From Roseateles oligotrophus (GTDB lineage Bacteria > Pseudomonadota > Gammaproteobacteria > Burkholderiales > Burkholderiaceae_C): a stretch of 64,000 nt of DNA. How positions within the stretch are numbered: the stretch's first letter is position 1; each line of letters starts with the position of its first letter. A program made the position numbers and the translations under genes. Of this stretch, positions 18,604-27,100 are shown piece by piece. The stretch is from the NCBI RefSeq assembly GCF_025717515.1, contig NZ_JAJIRN010000010.1, forward strand, positions 186,001-250,000. Reading direction: 5' to 3'. Below the pieces are notes generated by a model. That model had not been told where the DNA came from and searched no databases. It saw nothing but the letters and a program-made list of their open reading frames with translations.

Positions 18604-18862
18604 TGATTTCCCCGAGCGGTCGGCACCACCCGAAAGAGATCCGGCGCACCGACTTATTGACTGAATTGTTGCCGCGCAGAATACGCTAATTCGTGAGCCG
18701 AAGCGGCCAATGCTGAGCGTTCTCAGTCTTTACGCAGTCGCTGTAGTTGCGCAGCGTCGGCAACATCATCATCGGACGCCAGCGCAAGGACGCGAGTATG
18801 CTTTCATTCGTCAGGTTTGAAGCAGCGCATGAACATCAATCAGCACGCAAGGACTGCCGCCA

Positions 18863-20398
18863 ATGAAACAACTCGCCGGCCTCGACGCCGCCTTCTTGCA
18901 TCTGGAAACCGCCGAGATGCCTATGCATGTCGGCGCCCTGCATCTGCTGGAGCTACCGGCCCATTACAGCGGTGACTATCTGCAGGACCTGCGCTCCCAT
19001 ATGGCCAGCCGTTTGCCCTTGGCGCCGGTCTTGCGCCGGCGCTTGGAGAACGTGCCGCTGAACCTCGCCAACCCGACTTGGGTCGAGGCGGAGCCGGACC
19101 TGGATCTGCATATCGTCGGCTACGACATGCCGCCAGGTAGCGGCTTGGCGGCGCTGGAGAGCCAAGTTGGCCTGCTGCATCCGCAACTGTTGGACCGCAG
19201 CCTGCCGCTGTGGAAGTTCCACGTCTTTCTGGGGCTGGAGCCGGGGCCAGAGGGGCAACAGCAAGTGGGGCTTTATTCGCAACTGCACCATGCGGCCGTG
19301 GATGGGCAAGCGGCGGTGGCGCTGGCCGCAGTAATTCTGGATCTGAGCCCGCAGCCGCAGCAGCGCCTGCTGCCAGCGGCGCGCGCGCGGCGGGTGCAGT
19401 TAGGCGCGGCCGGCATGCTGCGCGGAGCGATCGCTCATCAGTGGCAGCAGACCGTCAAATTGGCGAAGGCTCTGCCCGGCGCGGCCGGCACGCTCAGCAT
19501 GATGGCCGCGCGGACCGCCGTGGAGGCCGCCGGCAGCAGCCTTAAAAACTGGCTGAGCAGTGAAGGCGAGGCGACCGAGCGGGTCAGCAACTTAGGCCTG
19601 GCGCCGCGCACGCGGCTCAACACCAGCTTGTCGGCGGAGCGCAGCTTTTCGACCGTCAGCCTGCCGCTGCTGGCGCTGAACCGAACGCGGCGCCTGCACG
19701 GTGCCAGCCTCAATGATGCCGTCCTGTTCATCTGCGGCGGGGCGCTGCGGCGCCTGTTTGCCAAGCATGGGCCGCTGCCGCGCAAGTCGCTGGTGGCGGC
19801 GGTGCCGGTGTCGATGCGGGCCGGCGGCGACACCACGGCCAATACGCAGGCCACGATGAGCCTGGTCAGCCTGGGCACCCATCTGGCCGAACCGGCCAAG
19901 CGCCTGGCTCATGTGCTGGCGGCAACTGCCGCGATGAAGGGCGAGCTGGACCGGGTCAAGGACCTGATGCCGAGCGACTACCCCTCGCTGGGTGTGCCCT
20001 GGCTGATGCAGGCCGGCGCGCTGCTCTATGGCCGGCTGCGCGCAGCCGACAAGCTGCCGGTGCTGGCCAATCTGGTGATCTCCAATGTGCCGGGGCCTAC
20101 CGTACCGCTGTATCTGGCCGGCGCCCGCATGTTGACCAATTACCCGGCCTCCATCATCGTGCACGGCATGGCGCTGAACATCACCGTGCAGACCTTTGAC
20201 GCCTCGCTGGACATCGGCATCATGGCCTGCGGCCAGGCGCTGCCCGAGACCGCCGCGCTGGCGGCCTATATCGAGACCGCCTTCATGGAATTTTTGGCGC
20301 TGCCGGTGGCCGAAGAACCGGAGCCCGCCGTGAAAAAGTCAAAACAAGCGGCCAAACCAAGGGCAAGTTCGCGTAAACGCGCCGCGGCGAGTCGCTAA
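18863..20398 (+). CDS. Wax ester synthase / diacylglycerol acyltransferase (WS/DGAT)
   Basis: Bifunctional acyltransferase that esterifies fatty alcohols or diacylglycerol with acyl-CoA for neutral lipid storage, 511 residues. The catalytic HHxxxDG motif is at residues 142-148 (HHAAVDG), and the N-terminus LAGLDAAFLHLETAEMPMHV and the VSNVPGP motif are typical of the family. The last 25 residues form a Lys/Arg/Ala-rich basic tail (KKSKQAAKPRASSRKRAAAS) that the usual enzymes lack and that could bind nucleic acid or the lipid-body surface. Two alpha/beta hydrolases follow with gaps of 36 and 21 bp, suggesting a storage and mobilisation operon. Confidence 0.93.
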   Translation: MKQLAGLDAAFLHLETAEMPMHVGALHLLELPAHYSGDYLQDLRSHMASRLPLAPVLRRRLENVPLNLANPTWVEAEPDLDLHIVGYDMPPGSGLAALESQVGLLHPQLLDRSLPLWKFHVFLGLEPGPEGQQQVGLYSQLHHAAVDGQAAVALAAVILDLSPQPQQRLLPAARARRVQLGAAGMLRGAIAHQWQQTVKLAKALPGAAGTLSMMAARTAVEAAGSSLKNWLSSEGEATERVSNLGLAPRTRLNTSLSAERSFSTVSLPLLALNRTRRLHGASLNDAVLFICGGALRRLFAKHGPLPRKSLVAAVPVSMRAGGDTTANTQATMSLVSLGTHLAEPAKRLAHVLAATAAMKGELDRVKDLMPSDYPSLGVPWLMQAGALLYGRLRAADKLPVLANLVISNVPGPTVPLYLAGARMLTNYPASIIVHGMALNITVQTFDASLDIGIMACGQALPETAALAAYIETAFMEFLALPVAEEPEPAVKKSKQAAKPRASSRKRAAASR

Positions 20399-20434
20399 TA
20401 TCTGCCTTGGTCTTATCAAGTTTTCGGCCTCTGC

Positions 20435-21301
20435 ATGCGATCCACTAACCGCCCCGCCTCCAAGAAATCTGCGCCAGCACGCGCCTCAACGGAATCCGCT
20501 CCGGAAACAGCCGAAGCCGCCGAGCCGAGCTACAGCCTGCCCGACTTCCCAGCCCCGAACGCCTTCTTGATGATGCTGGAAGGGCGCGCGCCCTGGGAAT
20601 ACGCGGCGCTGCTGGCGGCCACGCCCTGGCTGCGCAAGCTGCCGCGCGGGGACGGCCACCCGGTCATCGTCTTCCCCGGCCTGGGCGCCAATGATGTGAC
20701 GACGCAGCCGCTGCGGCGCTTTCTCGACGGTCTCGGCTACGAAACCCACCCCTGGCACCAAGGCTTCAACTTCGGCCCGCGCCAAGGCGTGCTGGAGCAA
20801 TGCAGCGCCGACGTCAAAGCGCTGTTCAAGCGCCATGCGCGGCCGGTCAGCCTGGTCGGCTGGAGCTTGGGCGGCATCTATGCACGCGAGTTGGCCAAGG
20901 AGTTGCCCGATCACACCCGCTGCGTGGTCACGCTGGGCACGCCGTTCACCGGCCACCCCCGGGCGACCAATGCCTGGCGCTTTTTCGAGCTGATGAATGG
21001 CCGCCATGTCGGTGACCCCACGATGCTGGCGCAGATCCGCCAAACGCCGCCGGTGCCGACCACCTCGATCTACTCGCGCACCGACGGCATCGTCTCCTGG
21101 CGCTGCAGCGTGATCGAGCCCGACCCACAAATTGGTCACAGCGAAAACATCGAGGTCCATGCCAGCCATCTCGGCCTGGGGCTGAACCCGCTGGCGCTGT
21201 ATGCGCTGGCCGACCGGCTGACGCAAGACCCGCAGCAATGGGCGCCGTTCGACCCGCAGGGCGCGAAGCGCTGGTTCTTCCGCACGCCGGTCATGATCTG
21301 A
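20435..21301 (+). CDS. Alpha/beta hydrolase, lipase-like
   Basis: Cytoplasmic alpha/beta hydrolase of 288 residues. The nucleophile elbow GWSLGG places Ser144, the acid is probably Asp217 (SRTDGIV) and the base His245 (ASHLGLGLNP), so the triad is complete. About 40 Ala/Ser/Pro-rich residues form a low-complexity N-terminal extension with no signal peptide. The fold with VIVFPGLGANDVTTQPL resembles PGAP1/lipase-like hydrolases. Its position between a WS/DGAT and another hydrolase makes acylglycerol or wax ester hydrolysis a reasonable guess. Confidence 0.85.
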   Translation: MRSTNRPASKKSAPARASTESAPETAEAAEPSYSLPDFPAPNAFLMMLEGRAPWEYAALLAATPWLRKLPRGDGHPVIVFPGLGANDVTTQPLRRFLDGLGYETHPWHQGFNFGPRQGVLEQCSADVKALFKRHARPVSLVGWSLGGIYARELAKELPDHTRCVVTLGTPFTGHPRATNAWRFFELMNGRHVGDPTMLAQIRQTPPVPTTSIYSRTDGIVSWRCSVIEPDPQIGHSENIEVHASHLGLGLNPLALYALADRLTQDPQQWAPFDPQGAKRWFFRTPVMI

Positions 21302-21322
21302 GCGGCGGGCCCAAAGCTTCAC

Positions 21323-22210
21323 ATGCAAATTTCCGCCAATGGCCTCGCCATCGAGATAGACGATCAGGGGCCAGCTAACGCCGAGCCGCTGCTGATGATC
21401 ATGGGTCTGGGCATGCAGCTGATTGCCTGGCCCGACGGCTTGGTGCAGCGCTTGCTGGCGGAGGGCTTCCGGGTCATACGCTTTGACAACCGCGATGCCG
21501 GCCTGAGCCAGCAATTCGACCATTTGGGCGTGCCCAATATCGCCCTCGCCTCGGTCCAGCATCTGCTGCATCTGCCGGTGCGCAGCCCCTACAGCTTGGC
21601 CGATATGGCGCGCGATGCGCTCGGCGTACTGGATGCCTTGGGCCTGCAGCGCGCCCATATTTGCGGCGCGTCCATGGGTGGCATGATCGCCCAACAGCTG
21701 GCGCTGCAGGCGCCCGAGCGGGTCAAGAGCCTGACTCTGATCATGACCAGCAGCGGCAGCCGCCGGTTGCCCGGCCCGGCGATGCGGGTGCGCAGCGCCT
21801 TGCTCAGCCGGCCCGCTGATCCGCATGATTTCGCGGCCTTGGCCGAGCGCAATTACAAACTATTCCGCCTGATCGGCAGCCCCGCCTACCCGGCCCCCGA
21901 GGCGGAACTGCGGCAGCGCATCGCGGCCTCGCTGCGGCGCAGCAATCGACCGCAGGGCGTGCTGCGCCAACTCGCGGCCATAGCCGCCGACAACCGCCGC
22001 GCCGGCCAGCTCGGCCGCATCAAGGCGCCGACGCTGATTCAACATGGCGACCAAGACCCCCTGATCCCGGTCGCCGCCGCCCATGATCTGGCGCGGCGAA
22101 TTCCCGGCGCCCATTTAGACATCATCAAAGGCATGGGGCATGACTTGCCCGAGCAGTTGTGGCCGAGGTTTGTGGCGGGGATCAAAAGCGTGGCGGAGCT
22201 GGGCGTTTGA
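21323..22210 (+). CDS. Alpha/beta-fold hydrolase (esterase-type)
   Basis: Cytoplasmic hydrolase of 295 residues. The fold opens with LLMIMGLGMQLIAWPDGLV and the oxyanion and cap region RFDNRDAGLSQQF; the nucleophile is Ser117 in GASMGG. The acid and base lie in HGDQDPLIPV and GMGHDLP. This RFDNRDxGLS subgroup is found in many actinobacteria and proteobacteria and is often annotated as enol-lactonase-like or esterase. It is the third gene of the WS/DGAT operon (21-bp gap). Substrate unproven. Confidence 0.85.
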   Translation: MQISANGLAIEIDDQGPANAEPLLMIMGLGMQLIAWPDGLVQRLLAEGFRVIRFDNRDAGLSQQFDHLGVPNIALASVQHLLHLPVRSPYSLADMARDALGVLDALGLQRAHICGASMGGMIAQQLALQAPERVKSLTLIMTSSGSRRLPGPAMRVRSALLSRPADPHDFAALAERNYKLFRLIGSPAYPAPEAELRQRIAASLRRSNRPQGVLRQLAAIAADNRRAGQLGRIKAPTLIQHGDQDPLIPVAAAHDLARRIPGAHLDIIKGMGHDLPEQLWPRFVAGIKSVAELGV

Positions 22211-22263
22211 GGGCATTTATTGGCCCACTTATTTATTCATTCCTTCATTCATTCGCCCAATAG

Positions 22264-22290
22264 AAAAAAGCGCCGGTGAAGGCGCTTTTC
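22264..22290 (-). terminator. Rho-independent terminator of the pilin gene
   Basis: Stem AAAAGCGCC/GGCGCTTTT with loop GGTGAA. On the minus strand it ends in a run of six U, placing it about 65 nt after the pilin stop. On the plus strand the U-run is four, so it may also stop read-through from the hydrolase operon. Confidence 0.75.
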
Positions 22291-22354
22291 GGGGTTTGGC
22301 TTGGCTCGGTGAAGCGGTTGGAGTTCGTTACCTCACTCCATACCTACCCTGTTT

Positions 22355-22732
22355 TTATGGGGCGGCGGTTTCGCAACCGGTAATACTGATGCCGTTAGCT
22401 CCACTTGCCACGCAAACCCAAGTAATTCCAGTTGCAGCCGCCGTTGGGGTGATGGTAGCAGTAGCACCGTCGTAAGTGAACGTAAGAGCGGCTGTATCCG
22501 CATCGCATCTAGCTGCCGGAATTTCACCGCACCCTAGTGCGCCGGTTGTGCTGTAAATCTCGGCTACCTTAATCTTTTCGCCCGCGAGAGACGCAACAGC
22601 ATTTGCTGTCTTCGCCTTCTTGGTGTAATTCGAATACGCCGGCAGCGCCACCGCCGCCAAAATACCAATGATCGCCACGACGATCATCAGTTCGATCAGG
22701 GTGAAACCTTGTTGTGCGCGCTTCATGTTCAT
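22355..22732 (-). CDS. pilA: Type IV major pilin-like protein
   Basis: Structural subunit of a type IV pilus, 125 residues. The prepilin leader MNMKRAQQG is cut before Phe by PilD; the N-terminal helix [20 protein letters not shown] has the conserved Glu5. The mature domain is short and ends with a disulfide loop between Cys residues in the C-terminal part (VCVASG...GCETAAP). AGGAG lies 7 bp before the start. The gene stands alone, as pilA often does, between a terminator and a sigma-54 promoter. The short globular part suggests a Group IVa pilin of modest size. Confidence 0.92.
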   Translation of the reverse strand: MNMKRAQQGFTLIELMIVVAIIGILAAVALPAYSNYTKKAKTANAVASLAGEKIKVAEIYSTTGALGCGEIPAARCDADTAALTFTYDGATATITPTAAATGITWVCVASGANGISITGCETAAP

Positions 22733-22782
22733 GATGAGACTCCTGGAGGGGGTAAATAAAGGGTAGAGGCACCCCCCCTGAA

Positions 22783-22799
22783 TGCAGGGGTCGTGCCAG
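22783..22799 (-). promoter_or_regulatory. Sigma-54 promoter of the pilin gene
   Basis: The minus strand reads CTGGCACGACCCCTGCA, which matches the -24/-12 consensus YTGGCACGRNNNTTGCW at every fixed position except the first T of the -12 element. It lies 51 bp upstream of the pilin start codon. PilR-type activators drive pilA from such promoters in many proteobacteria. No PilR gene is in the window. Confidence 0.85.
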
Positions 22800-23106
22800 G
22801 TACTTTTACCCGAATTTCCGTGCGCTTTCTCACACTTGACCCGTCAAGCCCGACCAGAGCTGACAAAAATTGTCACTTCGATGGGCGCGATTCGGTCGGC
22901 GGGTTTGTGATGTGACCATTTTTGTCGGATCAGGCGTTTCGCTATCTGAATTCTTCCAAACGGTCCGCCAAGGCATTGGAAGCATTCAGTGGGGTCCGAA
23001 GTAGGCCTGTCCCCCGGTTCCCTCCCAGCAAAGAAAAAGCGCCAATCAAGGCGCTCATTGCTTTGTGGCCGGGCTCATTTCCCTGCCTCTACCGCTCGAT
23101 CGGCTC
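22800..23106. other. Intergenic stretch between the pilin promoter and the phosphodiesterase gene
   Basis: About 300 bp upstream of the pilin promoter, AT-richer than its surroundings. PilR-type activator sites would be expected here but no repeat is convincing. It ends with the terminator of the phosphodiesterase gene at 23034-23055. I see no gene in it. Confidence 0.4.
23034..23055 (-). terminator. Rho-independent terminator after the phosphodiesterase gene
   Basis: Stem AGCGCC/GGCGCT with loop AATCAA; on the minus strand it is followed by a short U-run. It is about 50 nt downstream of the stop at 23107. Confidence 0.65.
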
Positions 23107-23895
23107 CTAAAACACCATCTCATCCCCCGCCCGCAGCGCGCTGATGCGGTGCGGCGTGATCAGCGCGGCGACGGCGCCCATCACCGCTTCGTCTTCACCC
23201 GGCTTGATATGCGTGATGCGGACCTCGACGCTGCCGCCGAGTTGGGCCAGCTCCAGGCTCAGCGCCGATGGGCAGAGATGGCGGCTGACATGGGCGAGGC
23301 GCTGTTCGTCATCGCCAAAGGCGGTTTCGATCACCAGATGCGCGAGCGGCATGTCGGCCAAGCGCTTCCAGAGCAGCGGGTTCGGGCCGGTGTCACCGGT
23401 GAAAACCCAATTACCCTCGGCCCCGCTTACCGCGAAACCCACCGCCGGCACCGTGTGGGCCGCCGTGATGACCTCAATTTCTCGCGTTTGTTGATCCGCA
23501 CCGACCAAGCGCAGGCGCTGACCCAGCTCGAACGGGTGCAGGCTGAGCACCGGATGCGCGGCGCTGGGCAGGCGGGTGAAGTCCGGCCAGATGATGCCGT
23601 TGAAGATGTGCTGGCGCAGCGCCTGCAGCGTCTCGGGCAGCGCATGGACCTGGATCGGCGGCCGCCCGGCCACTTCGCGCATGCGCAACACGGCATCGGC
23701 CAGCAGCGGGATCGCCAGGATGTGATCCAGATGGGAATGGCTGACCAGGATATGGTCGATGCGCGCCATTGCCTCCAGCGGCAAATCGCCAACGCCTGTG
23801 CCGGCGTCGATCAAGATGTCGTCGTCGAGCAAAAAGGCGGTGGTCTTGTAGCCGGACGCGATCGCACCGGAACAACCAAGGACGCGTATTTTCAT
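23107..23895 (-). CDS. Metallo-beta-lactamase-fold phosphodiesterase, class II cyclic-nucleotide type
   Basis: Likely hydrolyses 3',5'-cyclic nucleotides, 262 residues from the ATG at 23895. The metal site HxHxDH is seen at residues 53-58 (SHSHLDH), with later ligands in AAHTVPAVG, FTGDTG and ITHIKPGEDE. The opening MKIRVLGCSGAIASGYKTTA and the short length fit the class II cAMP phosphodiesterase (PDEase_II) group better than RNase Z. The reading frame stays open far upstream, but that extension runs antisense through the helicase gene and is not real. It is divergent from the SNF2 gene. Confidence 0.85.
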   Translation of the reverse strand: MKIRVLGCSGAIASGYKTTAFLLDDDILIDAGTGVGDLPLEAMARIDHILVSHSHLDHILAIPLLADAVLRMREVAGRPPIQVHALPETLQALRQHIFNGIIWPDFTRLPSAAHPVLSLHPFELGQRLRLVGADQQTREIEVITAAHTVPAVGFAVSGAEGNWVFTGDTGPNPLLWKRLADMPLAHLVIETAFGDDEQRLAHVSRHLCPSALSLELAQLGGSVEVRITHIKPGEDEAVMGAVAALITPHRISALRAGDEMVF

Positions 23896-24129
23896 GGGCG
23901 GGTCGAATATTGATTTTGCACTGCGGGGATGATGAAGAAAACGGTCGCAGCGCCTGACTGCAATGTACGGTGCCCAGCGACCAAAGCAAGTGAGCATTAC
24001 CGGCTTTGTGCATGCAATTGATGCTAGAGCGCGACGACTGGAATCCCCCGTGACTTGCATCACGCGGCAAAGCAGACCAAATAAACCCGCGCGTATAGGC
24101 ATACTGCGCGCTTCAACCTCCCAAGCATC

Positions 24130-27100
24130 ATGAACAAGAAGATTCCGCCGCCGCTGCATGCCGACGATGAACAACAGGTGTTCGACGCCTTGCTGCTGAG
24201 CGGTGGCACGCGCGGGGCACAAGGCGTACAGCAATGGTTGAATGCCAGCGGCGCGGTGGATCGCGCCTGCGGCCAGCCGTTCGAGCCGGCGCAGTTGGGG
24301 CTGTGTCTTCAATCGCTGCAGCGGCGCGGGCTGATTGAATTGCTGCCTGGGCGCGGCTACGTGATCGACCTGCTGGCGCATGGCGATCGCCTGCAAAGTT
24401 TGCTGCTGAAGCCTGAGGCCAAACAATATTGGCGTTGGCTGGCCTGGGTGTTTGGCGGCGGCTATGGTGATGTGAAGCGCGAGATCGCCTGGATCAGCTT
24501 TCGCAACCGGATCGAAATGCAGACGCTGCTGCGCCTGTTTATCTACTCCGGGATTAGCCGGGCAGACTTCGAAAAAAGCCTCAATGGCGCGCTGATGGAA
24601 CTGCGCGACCCGATTCTTTTGATGGAAGCCTTGACACTGCCCTGGATGCCGCAGGCGCTGGGCAATATGGCGCCCGAGCTGCGTGGCAGCTTGCTGAGTC
24701 AGGCGCTGGCCGTCTTGCCCAACATCGACCCGCGCGCGAAGTTGATGGCGCAATGGTTGGAGGCGCGCTTCAAAGCGGAGCCGCTGTCGGTGGCGCCGGA
24801 GCTGCGCGCGCAACTGGCATCGGCTCGCGTTCAAGCGCTGGACTTTGCGGGCATGCGCGAACTTTTGAGCGGTCTGTCCGGCCCCAGCATGCCGATGTTT
24901 GACGCGGCCGAGTTGGCGGCGCGCGGCGATTGGGCGCCGGCCGCCGCCGCTTTCGAGGCCGCGATGAAGGAGATCCGCAAGGCCACCGGCGCACGCCGTG
25001 ACGCCTTGCAGCCGGACATGGCGCGCATCTATGTGATGTGCTTGCTGGCGCAAGACGAGCCCAAGGCCTGGAGCGCGGCGCGCAAGTTCTGTATCGCCGA
25101 ATCGGGCTCGCGCAGCCCCTCGCCCTACGAGGGCTGGGGCCGCTGGGCCCATGTGATCGGCACTCGCTTGGGTGAAGACAGTCTGGACGAAAACTGCCTG
25201 GCCTATCTGCCCGCCCTGGAGTCGCGCGAGCACAGCCTCGGCCCCGCCAGCGAGCGCCTGCTGCTGGCGGCCTGGGCCGGCAAACCGGCGCCGGAATGGC
25301 AGGTGCCCGCCGTGCAAGCGATCGTGCAACGCCTGCAGAGCAGCGGCCAGCTCTGGTTGGCGGCCTGGGTGGCGGCGGCGGCCGAGCGGCTGGAGCTGGG
25401 CACCATAACGGTTAACCTGCAGGGGCAAAAAGCGCCGGCCAGTTTCATCGGCGCGCCGCGCGAGGCCTGGCGCGATGCGCTAGCCGCCATAGCGTCGCTG
25501 GGCGACGAAAAAGCCGCCACCAAGCCGGCCGGCAGCACGACCGAGCTGGCTTGGCAGCTCACGCTGGACGCGCAAGGCCGGGTCCAGGATGTGGAGCCGC
25601 TGGAACGCAGCGTCAGCGCGCGCGGTGTGGCCAAGCTCAAGCCCATCACCCTGACCAAGCTGAAGAAGAACGGTGCGGCGGACGCCCGCGACAACGCGGT
25701 GCTGCGCCATATCGAGCGCAGCGTCTACGGCGGCGCCAACAGCTTTCAGATTGACGGCCCGCAAGCGGCGGTGGCCTTGATCGGCCACCCGGCGCTGATG
25801 TTTGCCGACGCCCCCGGCCAATGGGTAGAGCTGGTCGAGGCGCAGCCCGAGCTGGAAGTGCTGAAGCGCCCGCGCAAAGACGCAGCGGGCAAGGAAACCG
25901 GCGAGCAGCAATTCGAATTCCGCATTCACCCGGCCTTGGTCGGCATCGAGCCGCCCCGCTTGTTTGGCTGGTTTGGCAGCAACCATGAGGCCGAAGCCGC
26001 GCGCCGCGATTCGCTGCGGATTCTGCGTGACGGCCCGCAGCGCGCACGGCTGATCCGCATCAGCAGCGCGCAGCGTCGTGTCGCCGAGTTGGTGGCGCAG
26101 GGCTGGACGGTGCCGGTCAGCGCGACAGCCGAGTTAGGCGCCGCCTTGCAGGTCTTGAGCGGCCTGTTCCAACTGCACAGCGACGCCGAGGCCGGCCAGA
26201 TGGTGACCGGCGACAGTCGCCTGCACGCCCGCCTGTTCCCGCTCGGCGATGGCCTGCAGCTGCAATTGGTCGCGCAACCGTTCGGTGGCTTCGGCCCCGC
26301 CGTCACCCCGGGCCAGGGGCGCGGCCGCCTGATGTGCATGCATGAGGGCGTTAGCCTGGCGACCGAGCGCGACCTCGGCGCCGAGCATGCGGCCCGATTG
26401 GCGGTGCTGGAGGCGCTGCCCTTCCTCGACCCCGAGCTGGGCCCGGAGTCGCCCTGGATGCTGACCGATGCGGAAGAAGCGCTGCGCGCCGTCGAGGTTT
26501 TGCCCGGCCTGCCCGGCATTGCTGCGCTCGATTGGCCCAAAGGCAAACCGCTGCGCGTGACGCCGGTGGCCAGCCAGAGCCTGACCGTGCAGGTCAGCAG
26601 CGGCCGTGACTGGCTCGCACTGAACGGCGAGGCGCAATTGGATGAGGGCCGCGTGATCGGCCTGCAAGAATTGCTGACGCTGGCGCGCGCCTCGCGCAGC
26701 CGCTTTGTGCGCCTGGGCGAGGGAGAGTACCTGGCGCTGAGCGAGCAATTGCGCCAACAGCTGCGCGATCTCGACGCGCTCGGCCAGGTCAAGAAAGACC
26801 AGCTGCAACTGCCGCACGCGGTGGCCAGTTGGCTGGATGACACCTTGATCGATATGGCGGTCGACGGCGACAAGTCCTGGCATACGCGCATGGACGCGCT
26901 GGCCGGCGCAGCCGCCTTGCAACCCGCTTTGCCGGCGGGTCTGCGGGCCGAGCTGCGCGGCTACCAGATGGAAGGTTTTGTCTGGATGACGCGGCTGGCG
27001 CAGGCCGGCCTGGGCGCTTGTTTGGCCGACGATATGGGCTTGGGCAAGACGGTGCAGACGCTGGCGCTGCTCATAGACCGCGCCGAGCTGGGGCCGGCGC

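Noticed and set aside
23896-25428. Upstream part of the long minus-strand frame that continues from the phosphodiesterase gene
   Set aside because: It runs antisense to the SNF2 gene and has low-complexity composition. The phosphodiesterase starts at 23895 with MKIRVLGCSG.
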